Origin: Candidatus Iainarchaeum sp.
GTDB taxonomy: Archaea > Iainarchaeota > Iainarchaeia > Iainarchaeales > DTGL01
Length of the DNA stretch: 12,439 bases
NCBI GenBank assembly: GCA_017608575.1
Contig: JAFCFP010000031.1
Location: 1-12,439 of the forward strand
Reading direction: 5' to 3'
Below are positions 7,040 through 12,439 of this stretch, in pieces. Below the pieces are notes generated by a model. That model worked only from the letters and a program-made list of their open reading frames with translations, did not search any database and was not told where the DNA came from. How positions within the stretch are numbered: the first letter of the stretch is position 1; the number at the start of each line of letters is the position of its first letter. The position numbers and the translations under genes are program-made.

Positions 7040-7842
7040 TGGAAATTGAAATTGACCTCAGGAAATCACTTGAAGCAAATGCATCTGACTACTTTGAGAA
7101 AAGCAAGAAGGCAAAGGCAAAAGCCAAAAGAATTAAGGAAGCAATCCATGAAACAGAAAAGCGTCTCTTAAATGCCGCAAATGAAACCCCTGTCAAAGTG
7201 CCCCCAAAAAAAAGAAAAAGGGAATGGTTTGAAAAATTCCACTGGTTTTATTCAAGCGAAGGGTTTTTGGTAATTGGTGGAAAAGACATGCATTCAAATG
7301 AATCAATAGTAAAAAAACACATGCAATCACACGATCTTTATTTTCATGCAGAAATACAGGGCGCTCCACATTGCATTGTTAAAACCAATGGTAAAAAGCC
7401 AGGAATGGAAACAAAAAAAGAGGCAGCACAGTTTGCGGCTGTCTTCAGCAAGGCCTGGTCTTTGGGAATTGCTTCAATTGATGTTTTTTCAGTAAAACCA
7501 GAACAGGTTTCAAAAAAAGCGCCCACAGGCGAAGCGCTTGGAACAGGTGCTTTTATGATCTATGGTGAAAGGGAATGGTTTAAGAACACTCCTTTAAATT
7601 TTGCAATTGGCATTGAGAGGTTTGGTGATGCTTACAGAATAATTTCTGGGCCACCAAGTGCAATAAAAAAGCATTCCCTTTTTTCACTGGAAATTGTGCA
7701 TGGCTCAATGGAAAAGGGGAAAACAGCAAAAGAGCTTAAAAGAATATTTGAATCCAGAATTGGTGAGGCAAAACTTGAGCTGGATGAAATAAATGCAATG
7801 CTTCCCTCGGGAAAAATGGCAATTGCAGACAGCAAACATTAA
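7039..7842 (+). CDS. NFACT-R (DUF814) protein, coiled coil plus RNA-binding half of the Rqc2/NEMF/RqcH family
   Basis: The family binds stalled large ribosomal subunits that still hold peptidyl-tRNA and, in full-length members, directs C-terminal tailing of the nascent chain. Residues 1-10 ('MEIEIDLRKS') and the following 'LEANASDYFEKSKKAKAKAK' match the segment that follows the N-terminal half in full-length proteins and begins the coiled coil. Residues ~62-225 are the NFACT-R domain: 'WFEKFHWFYSSEGFLVIGGK', 'NESIVKKHM', 'DLYFHAEIQGAPHCIVKTNG' and 'APTGEALGTGAFMIYG'. The protein is 267 residues, whereas full-length archaeal relatives are roughly 600 or more; the NFACT-N and helix-hairpin-helix parts are absent. 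The 537 bases upstream encode an unrelated regulator, so this is not a simple frameshift. The ATG at 7039 has GTGG at 7029-7032 six bases upstream and overlaps the regulator stop by 1 bp. cdc48 follows after 59 bp. Confidence 0.88.
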   Translation: MEIEIDLRKSLEANASDYFEKSKKAKAKAKRIKEAIHETEKRLLNAANETPVKVPPKKRKREWFEKFHWFYSSEGFLVIGGKDMHSNESIVKKHMQSHDLYFHAEIQGAPHCIVKTNGKKPGMETKKEAAQFAAVFSKAWSLGIASIDVFSVKPEQVSKKAPTGEALGTGAFMIYGEREWFKNTPLNFAIGIERFGDAYRIISGPPSAIKKHSLFSLEIVHGSMEKGKTAKELKRIFESRIGEAKLELDEINAMLPSGKMAIADSKH

Positions 7843-7863
7843 AAAAGTTTTGTTTAAAAATCC

Positions 7864-7871
7864 ATATAAAT
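7864..7871 (+). promoter_or_regulatory. TATA-like box upstream of cdc48
   Basis: ATATAAAT at 7864-7871 is a good archaeal TATA match in the 59-bp gap before cdc48. Transcription would start about 25 bases on, near 7890, leaving a leader of roughly ten bases that includes GTGG (7892-7895). cdc48 may thus be transcribed alone as well as from the upstream operon. Confidence 0.5.
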
Positions 7872-7889
7872 GATTAAAAAATTTAATCA
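7871..7889. promoter_or_regulatory. 19-bp palindrome (8-bp perfect arms) at the cdc48 promoter, candidate operator
   Basis: TGATTAAA (7871-7878) and TTTAATCA (7882-7889) are perfect inverted arms with an AAA spacer. The element runs from the TATA-like box to the predicted transcription start, where archaeal repressors typically bind to block RNA polymerase recruitment. A dimeric winged-helix or Lrp-type protein, such as the one encoded at 6503, would suit a site of this size. Confidence 0.5.
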
Positions 7890-7901
7890 AAGTGGTTTTT
7901 T

Positions 7902-10076
7902 GTGGTTGTAAAAGAACTCCAATTAAGGGTCCAGGACTCCGATCCAACACATGTTGGAAGGAATATTGTAACACTTGACAGAAAATCAAAAGAATTGCTT
8001 GGAGTTACTTCTGGTGACATTATTGAAATACGCGGTTCAAAAATAACAGCTGCAATTATTTGGCCTGCGCGAAGTGAAGATGAGGGAAAAGGCATAATTC
8101 GCATGGATAACTTTATAAGGCACAATGCAGGCGTTGGATTGGGTGATTCTGTCACTGTCAAAAAAGCGCAATACAGAGAAGCAAAAGAGGTAATACTGGC
8201 GCCCACTGAAGAAGTGCGAATTATTGCCTCTGGCTATAGTAGGATTTTAAAGAAAAGTTTTCTTGGAAGGCCTCTTTGCAAGGGAGACAGTGTTTGGATT
8301 AGTGTTTTTGGTTCCGGTTTTGTTTACAGGGTTTTAAGCACAAGACCAAAAGGAATTGTAAAAGTCACTGATTTCACGCAGTTCATTTTGAAAGAAAAAC
8401 CAGTAAAGGAAGCACTGGAAGGAATGCCGACTGTTGCATATGAAGACATTGGTGGCTTAAAAGAACAGAAAAAGAAAGTAAGAGAAATGATTGAGCTTCC
8501 AATGCGTCACCCTGAATTGTTCCGCAAGCTTGGAATAGTTCCACCAAAGGGAATTTTAATGTATGGTCCGCCTGGCACTGGTAAAACCCTTTTAGCTAAA
8601 GCTGTTGCAAATGAAACAAACGCTCACTTTATTTCAATTAATGCCCCTGAAATAATGAGCAAGTTCGTTGGAGAAGCAGAAGAGCGGTTAAGACAGGTTT
8701 TCAAGGAAGCTGAAGAGAACGCTCCAACGATTATTTTCTTTGACGAAATTGATGCAATTGCTCCAAAACGCGATGAAGTGATTGGTGAAGTGGAACGCAG
8801 GGTTGTAGCACAATTGCTTGCATTAATGGATGGCCTTGAAGCAAGAGGCAATGTAATAGTAATGGCTGCAACTAATAGAGTGAATTCATTGGATGAAGCC
8901 CTTAGAAGACCGGGTCGTTTTGATAGAGAAATTGAATTCAGTATTCCCGACAGAAAAGAACGAAAAGAAATACTGCAGATTCACACACGTGGAATGCCGT
9001 TGGCAAAAGATGTTGATTTGTCTTATTTTGCTTCCATAACGCATGGCTTTGTTGGAGCGGATTTGGCTGCATTGGCAAAAGAATCCGCAATGAAGGCATT
9101 GCGAAGATACCTGCCTGAAATAAACCTTGATGAGGAAAAAATTCCACCCGAGATTCTGGAAAAACTGGAAGTAAAAAAAGAAGACTTCCTTAAAGGATTA
9201 AAGGATGTTCAGCCATCTGCCTTGCGCGAGGTCGCTGTTCAGATTCCAAAGGTTAAATGGTCTGACATTGGCGGATTGGAGGAAGCAAAAAAGGAATTAA
9301 AACAGGCAGTGGAATGGCCTCTTAAAAACCCAAAGGCATTCAGTGAAATGGGGATCAGGCCACCAAAAGGCATTCTCTTGTATGGCCCGCCCGGTTGTGG
9401 TAAAACCCTTTTAGCTAAAGCAGTTGCAAATGAATCCGAGGCAAACTTCATTTCCGTTAAAGGCCCTGAACTGCTTTCAATGTATGTTGGAGAAAGCGAG
9501 CGCGGAGTTCGCAAAATCTTCCGAAAAGCCCGACAGGTGAGCCCAGTGATTGTGTTTTTTGATGAGATTGATTCAATTGCCTCTGTTCGCGGGAACATAT
9601 TTGATTCCGGTGTCGGAAACCGTGTATTGGATCAATTATTGACTGAACTGGATGGCTTGGAAGGATTGAAAGATGTTGTTTTTATGGCTGCAACTAATAG
9701 GCCTGACTTGGTTGACCAGGCTCTTTTGAGGCCAGGGCGTGTGGACAAATTAATTGAAATTAAGGCTCCAAACGCAAAGGCAAGAGAGCAAATATTAAAA
9801 GTTCATGCAAAGAATGTGCCGCTTTCAAAAAATGTTAAATTTAAGGAATTGGCAAAAAAAACAGAGGGCTTTTCTGGTGCCGATCTTGAAGCGCTTGTAA
9901 GAGAGGCAGCATTGCTTGCCCTTGAACAAGCAAAATTGAAGAAAACACTCGTTAAAATGGAACACTTTGAAAAAGTCATTAACAAAATGAGCCCCACCAT
10001 CAATAAGAAAACACAAGAGGCATACAGTGAATTCAAAGAACACTTTGCTGAATACAAGCCAAGTTATGTGCGTTGA
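7902..10076 (+). CDS. cdc48: Cdc48/VAT AAA+ ATPase (p97/VCP orthologue)
   Basis: This hexameric unfoldase uses ATP to pull proteins from complexes and feed proteases. The 724 residues show the full standard layout. The N-terminal double-psi-barrel domain (about 5-170) begins 'LQLRVQDSDPTHVGRNIVTL'. D1 has Walker A GPPGTGKT (222-229), Walker B D281-E282 and arginine-finger 'RRPGRFDRE' (335-343). D2 has Walker A GPPGCGKT (495-502), Walker B D554-E555 and 'LLRPGRVDK' (608-616). The linker 'VQPSALREV' (436-444) is typical. All catalytic residues are intact. The GTG start at 7902 is backed by GTGG at 7892-7895, six bases upstream, and gives the expected N-terminus. The C-terminus '...YKPSYVR' lacks a canonical Hb-Tyr-X end, so proteasome docking through that motif is doubtful. 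Its neighbour is an NFACT-R protein, echoing the eukaryotic pairing of Rqc2/NEMF and Cdc48. Confidence 0.97.
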   Translation: MVVKELQLRVQDSDPTHVGRNIVTLDRKSKELLGVTSGDIIEIRGSKITAAIIWPARSEDEGKGIIRMDNFIRHNAGVGLGDSVTVKKAQYREAKEVILAPTEEVRIIASGYSRILKKSFLGRPLCKGDSVWISVFGSGFVYRVLSTRPKGIVKVTDFTQFILKEKPVKEALEGMPTVAYEDIGGLKEQKKKVREMIELPMRHPELFRKLGIVPPKGILMYGPPGTGKTLLAKAVANETNAHFISINAPEIMSKFVGEAEERLRQVFKEAEENAPTIIFFDEIDAIAPKRDEVIGEVERRVVAQLLALMDGLEARGNVIVMAATNRVNSLDEALRRPGRFDREIEFSIPDRKERKEILQIHTRGMPLAKDVDLSYFASITHGFVGADLAALAKESAMKALRRYLPEINLDEEKIPPEILEKLEVKKEDFLKGLKDVQPSALREVAVQIPKVKWSDIGGLEEAKKELKQAVEWPLKNPKAFSEMGIRPPKGILLYGPPGCGKTLLAKAVANESEANFISVKGPELLSMYVGESERGVRKIFRKARQVSPVIVFFDEIDSIASVRGNIFDSGVGNRVLDQLLTELDGLEGLKDVVFMAATNRPDLVDQALLRPGRVDKLIEIKAPNAKAREQILKVHAKNVPLSKNVKFKELAKKTEGFSGADLEALVREAALLALEQAKLKKTLVKMEHFEKVINKMSPTINKKTQEAYSEFKEHFAEYKPSYVR

Positions 10077-10087
10077 TTTTTTTAATG

Positions 10088-10684
10088 CTAAAAAACAAAG
10101 AACATTACTGCTAATGGTATGAATAGAATTGCCCATGCAATGGGATTCCAACTTATTACTTTTTGCCCATCAAGTGGCGGGAAAGGAATCAAATTAAACA
10201 AAGCAAACCAGAGATTTATTTGAATTACGTAAATTAGCACTAATGCTAATAGTTCATTTATTATTCCCAATGCTAAGAGCCCTAAAAACAAAAGAAAAAG
10301 ACTAATTGCTCCAAGTACATTTGTCAATGGTCCAGCAATTGAAATTTTTCCATTCTGCCTTAATGTTAAATGAGGTCCATAAATGTAAACAGCACCAGGT
10401 GCAGCGAAAATAAAGCCAAAAAATGGCATAATTAAAGCCATTAAAAGCCCAAATTTCCATTTCCTGAATTCAGCGTGCGCTCCATATCTGCGCGCGATTT
10501 GCCTGTGTGCTAATTCATGAAACACGAAGCCAGTGCTGACTGCCAAAAAGCTGACTGAAATTGATGCAACAATTGCCATTAAAAAAGGCTCTATTGTTTG
10601 ACTCATTGAACGAAAAATAAGGATTGAAAATGCTGCACTTAGAACAGCCCAGCTTATTAGCAGGTCTTTTACTTCAGTTCTCAT
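10088..10684 (-). CDS. M50 (site-2 protease-like) membrane metalloprotease
   Basis: This 198-residue integral membrane protein carries the zinc-binding HELAH motif at 56-60 (H56, E57, H60) within a membrane segment. It also has the third-ligand motif 'NLIPFPPLDG' (N164 to G173, with D172). The two motifs in hydrophobic helices define intramembrane metalloproteases of the M50 family, which cut membrane-embedded substrates such as anti-regulators or signal-peptide remnants. There are about six hydrophobic segments and no PDZ or CBS domain, so this is a minimal core. The start is well supported: GGAGG on the minus strand ends six bases upstream of the ATG. It converges with cdc48 across an 11-bp gap and is divergent from the pilin-like pair at 10778. 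The substrate is unknown. Confidence 0.88.
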   Translation of the reverse strand: MRTEVKDLLISWAVLSAAFSILIFRSMSQTIEPFLMAIVASISVSFLAVSTGFVFHELAHRQIARRYGAHAEFRKWKFGLLMALIMPFFGFIFAAPGAVYIYGPHLTLRQNGKISIAGPLTNVLGAISLFLLFLGLLALGIINELLALVLIYVIQINLWFALFNLIPFPPLDGQKVISWNPIAWAILFIPLAVMFFVF

Positions 10685-10719
10685 TCTATTCCTCCAAGAA
10701 AAATTGTGTGCCCCGCTAT

Positions 10720-10732
10720 TCTTTTAAAACCT
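10720..10732 (+). promoter_or_regulatory. TATA-like stretch upstream of the pilin-like pair
   Basis: The A/T run CTTTTAAAACC in the 93-bp divergent gap lies about 25-30 bases before a possible transcription start near 10750, upstream of the GGAGGGG ribosome binding site at 10766-10772. The match to a TATA box is modest. Confidence 0.3.
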
Positions 10733-10777
10733 TTTAGGGTAAGAGTTTTTACCTTTTTACTGCTAGGAGGGGTTTGG

Positions 10778-10972
10778 TTGAAATCGCTTAATTGCTTGAG
10801 TGAGCAAGCGCAAGTGTCAATTGAATTGATAGTTGTCCTTGCCGCATTGGTTATTGTTGCATTGCTCTTGGTGTCACGAATTTATGACACTGGCAAAACA
10901 GCTTCAAGGAAATTTGCATCCACTTCGGATAAAATTTTTGACAAATTAGACAAGCTGGGAAAAGAGGCATGA
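10778..10972 (+). CDS. small pilin-like protein with class III signal peptide
   Basis: I place the start at TTG 10778 because GGAGGGG at 10766-10772 lies five bases upstream; the frame is open to a GTG at 10706, but that gives an unlikely N-terminus. The 64-residue product has the archaeal class III signal pattern: 'SEQAQVSIELIVVLAALVIV', with predicted cleavage after Ala11, Gln at +1 and Glu at +5, followed by one long hydrophobic helix (17-32) and a short charged tail. Such proteins are processed by an EppA/PibD-type peptidase and assembled through the helix into type IV pilus-like fibres. Its small size suits a major pilin or a core subunit. It overlaps the next pilin-like gene by 4 bp (ATGA), indicating co-translation. 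Confidence 0.8.
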   Translation: MKSLNCLSEQAQVSIELIVVLAALVIVALLLVSRIYDTGKTASRKFASTSDKIFDKLDKLGKEA

Positions 10973-11400
10973 AAGTGCATTGCAAAGCGCAGTCATCGCT
11001 TGAATTCCTCATGGTTTTAACAGCATTCCTTTCAGTGCTTGTTTTGCTTTTTCCCATTGCATTGAATGCATTCAATTCAATGCTTTTTCGCTTGGATTTA
11101 AAAAACGCCGAGTTTTTGGCTTCAAGAATAGAGCTAACAGCAAATGAATTAAAATTGCTCTCAGATGGTTCAAGCAGAGAGATTCCATTCACTGCTATTG
11201 GAAAATGGGGTTTTTCCTTCAGGGACGGCTTGCTGAAGATTGCACTGCGCTCAGCATCCAGAGGGAAAAAGGAAATTAAAGTGATTCTCCCAAAAAACTC
11301 AAAAGCAGAATTGCCAAAACAAGTTACTGGCAATTCTATTGCAATAATTAAAAAAGAGCATTCATCCATGCTTTTAAAGGTTTTAACGGAAAACAGTTAG
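10969..11400 (+). CDS. pilin-like protein with class III signal peptide
   Basis: This 143-residue protein starts 'MKVHCKAQSSLEFLMVLTAF', with predicted cleavage after Ala7, Gln at +1 and Glu at +5, then a hydrophobic helix to about residue 35. The mature part (about 100 residues) is mixed alpha/beta with a basic C-terminal half and is a plausible pilin head domain. It shares the 'AQxSxE' cleavage site with the upstream 64-residue protein and overlaps it by 4 bp, so the two are likely expressed and assembled together. The last 18 bases overlap the end of the minus-strand gene at 11383. No specific family beyond archaeal pilin-like proteins is recognised. Confidence 0.8.
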   Translation: MKVHCKAQSSLEFLMVLTAFLSVLVLLFPIALNAFNSMLFRLDLKNAEFLASRIELTANELKLLSDGSSREIPFTAIGKWGFSFRDGLLKIALRSASRGKKEIKVILPKNSKAELPKQVTGNSIAIIKKEHSSMLLKVLTENS

Positions 11401-11733
11401 CTTGATGTGCTTTACACCCGCCTTTGTTATGTATAAGAATTCGCTGCTTGTTGCTTTTGGTGTTTTCTTTCCGTGGAGAATTTTTTCGTTGTTTATTTCA
11501 AGCTCCCATTCCATGCGTGGAAAAACAAATTCAATATCTTCAACCATTTCTTCTTTTGAGAATTTGTTTTCCCTCATCCATGCCTTAAAAAGATCGTGTT
11601 CTTTTTGCAATACAAACAATTCATCCAGCGCGTTTTCTTTTCCTTTTTGTATTGTTGTAATTGATAGAAAAATCATTCCAGCAAAAAGCAATGAAACCGT
11701 TGCCTCCATTGTTAAATGGATTCCTTTTTCCAT
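11383..11733 (-). CDS. small pilin-like/secreted protein, third visible gene of the minus-strand cluster
   Basis: The 116-residue product begins 'MEKGIHLTMEATVSLLFAGM', a short basic head ending in Lys-Gly, then a hydrophobic helix containing Glu early in it. This is class III-like, but Glu is at +6 from the Gly rather than +5 from a Gln. The mature part is rich in Lys/Glu and helical, then beta-like ('PRMEWELEINNEKILHGKK'). The ATG follows directly on the upstream gene's TAA with no gap, and GGTGA overlapping that stop gives a good ribosome binding site. The gene ends inside the convergent pilin-like gene (18-bp overlap). The function is inferred only from signal type and context. Confidence 0.72.
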   Translation of the reverse strand: MEKGIHLTMEATVSLLFAGMIFLSITTIQKGKENALDELFVLQKEHDLFKAWMRENKFSKEEMVEDIEFVFPRMEWELEINNEKILHGKKTPKATSSEFLYITKAGVKHIKLTVFR

Positions 11734-12201
11734 TTATTCACCGCATGCTAGCAATTCAAGCAATGCCTTTCTTCCATTCACTAAAACAAGCCTGTTGAAT
11801 GCATAACAGTTTTTTTCGCTTGTTTGCTGTTTTAAAAGGAATTGTTTTTCGCCGTTTTTGAATTTTATCCACACTGCTTTTATTTTTGGAAAATTTTTGT
11901 CTTTGGAAAAGCCAGCAAGTTTTCTTGCACTAAGCGTGTTTTCAACTGCTCTTTTTTTGCTTGCATCAAAACCGGCAAGGCATTTGAATGAATTTTCACA
12001 ATGATTTTTTACCATTGAATCAAGCAAAAAGATTGCTTCTTTTTTGGTTGAAAATTCACTGAGTTCTGTTTCACTTGATTCAATTAACAGGTTGAGTGAA
12101 AAAAGAAAGAGTGTAATTATTAAAAGCACTGCAATTGATGCAATGGCAAAATCAATTGAAAAAGCAATTCCTTTTTTGTTAGCTAATATAATGGGGTTCA
12201 T
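11734..12201 (-). CDS. pilin-like/secreted protein with class III-like signal, second visible gene of the minus-strand cluster
   Basis: Starting at ATG 12201 (not the TTG at 12207) the product has 155 residues. This start has GTGG (12211-12208 on the minus strand) exactly six bases upstream. The N-terminus 'NKKGIAFSIDFAIASIAVLL' has a Lys-Lys-Gly head and a hydrophobic helix with Asp17 near its beginning, closely parallel to 'EKGIHLTMEATVSLL' in the next gene, so the two appear related in signal type. The mature region contains about four cysteines (around 'HCENSFKCLAG', 'NCYAF' and 'LLACGE'), which may form disulfides outside the cell. It overlaps the upstream gene by 23 bp and abuts the downstream one, indicating one operon. 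I see no catalytic motif. Confidence 0.75.
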   Translation of the reverse strand: MNPIILANKKGIAFSIDFAIASIAVLLIITLFLFSLNLLIESSETELSEFSTKKEAIFLLDSMVKNHCENSFKCLAGFDASKKRAVENTLSARKLAGFSKDKNFPKIKAVWIKFKNGEKQFLLKQQTSEKNCYAFNRLVLVNGRKALLELLACGE

Positions 12202-12439
12202 TTTCAACCACTAAAATTTTTTTTCCGTTTCTTACAGTCAAATGCATTTTTGCAATGGTTCTCGAAACTGTTTTGTTCATTGCAATGACTTTGTTGTTTT
12301 CCAGGGGACTGCATTTAATGGTTTTTTTGGCTATTGAGCCGCTGTTTGAATACATTGCATTTAAAAGCAGTGAACACTTTTCTGCTTCTGCTTTTGAATT
12401 AATAAGAACGGTTATTGTTTTTGTTTTTTGCAATGTGGT
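12179..12439 (-). CDS. C-terminal part of a putative secreted/pilin-like protein, 5' truncated by window edge
   Basis: The minus-strand frame is open to the right edge, so only the last 86 residues are visible; a TTG at 12433 is not a convincing start. The segment 'LINSKAEAEKCSLLLNAMYS' followed by 'NSG' resembles the region just after the N-terminal helix in small archaeal pilin-like proteins, with a Cys that could pair with the later one in 'IKCSPLE'. The rest is beta-like and basic. The gene overlaps the next by 23 bp and belongs to the same minus-strand operon. Whether it has a class III signal cannot be seen. The assignment rests on context and the style of the sequence rather than a recognised domain. 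Confidence 0.6.
   Translation of the reverse strand, partial: TTLQKTKTITVLINSKAEAEKCSLLLNAMYSNSGSIAKKTIKCSPLENNKVIAMNKTVSRTIAKMHLTVRNGKKILVVENEPHYIS

Noticed and set aside
10062..10073. Proteasome-docking Hb-Tyr-X tail on Cdc48
   Set aside because: The last residues are Ser-Tyr-Val-Arg; Tyr is not penultimate, so the motif is not met.
10706..10777. Upstream GTG start for the first pilin-like gene
   Set aside because: It has no ribosome binding site and would put a second hydrophobic stretch before the class III signal; the TTG at 10778 follows GGAGGGG.
10851..11369. Minus-strand open frame of 172 codons opposite the pilin-like pair
   Set aside because: The plus strand carries two genes with matching class III signals and a 4-bp overlap; the minus-strand translation shows no domain and has shadow-like composition.
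11402..11806. Long plus-strand open frame (134 codons)
   Set aside because: It is antisense to two minus-strand genes that have signal peptides, good ribosome binding sites and exact stop-start junctions; its own translation is Ser/Phe-rich and looks like a reverse shadow.
1..12439. tRNA, rRNA or CRISPR arrays
   Set aside because: No cloverleaf-like stretch, rRNA signature or regularly spaced direct repeat was seen on either strand.

Overview
The window looks archaeal. It carries an archaeal/eukaryotic-type MiaB relative with a TRAM domain, a TOPRIM type IA topoisomerase of archaeal layout, a Cdc48/VAT AAA+ ATPase, Lrp-type regulators, class III (archaeal pilin) signal peptides and TATA-like promoter elements. 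By eye it is AT-rich, with short intergenic gaps and frequent gene overlaps. Compact genes, small pilin-like proteins and a reduced NFACT protein would fit a DPANN-type archaeon (Diapherotrites/Micrarchaeota-like), but that placement is an inference and was not tested.

Layout. 1-517: 3' end of a tRNA methylthiotransferase gene (+). 518-714: no intact long gene; a signal-peptide-like ORF with a good ribosome binding site appears to be frameshifted. 715-1506: polytopic membrane protein (+). 1579-2052: Lrp/AsnC regulator (+), overlapping by 4 bp the stop of a CPA1-type Na+/H+ antiporter gene on the minus strand (2049-3284). A 59-bp divergent gap leads to topA (3344-5386, +), followed 5 bp later by a lipoprotein gene (5392-6249). 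6250-6502 is non-coding and holds a 20-T tract inside a 12-bp inverted repeat, then TATA-like elements.

6503-10076 is the most interesting block. A winged-helix/RAM-like regulator overlaps by 1 bp a protein that is only the C-terminal half (coiled coil plus NFACT-R) of the Rqc2/NEMF/RqcH family, and 59 bp later comes cdc48. In eukaryotes NEMF/Rqc2 and Cdc48/p97 both act in ribosome-associated quality control, so this may be an archaeal quality-control locus with its own regulator. A 19-bp palindrome lies between the cdc48 TATA-like box and its start codon.

10088-10684 (minus) is an M50/site-2-protease-like membrane metalloprotease. 10778-11400 (+) holds two overlapping pilin-like genes with class III signals. 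11383-12439 (minus) holds three tightly packed pilin-like or secreted small genes converging on them, the last cut by the window edge. Together these suggest part of a type IV pilus-like surface structure.

Translation starts share a pattern: a GG-containing motif (often GTGG or TTGG/ATGG, sometimes GGAGG) ends exactly six bases before the start codon in many genes, which helps choose starts, including GTG and TTG starts.
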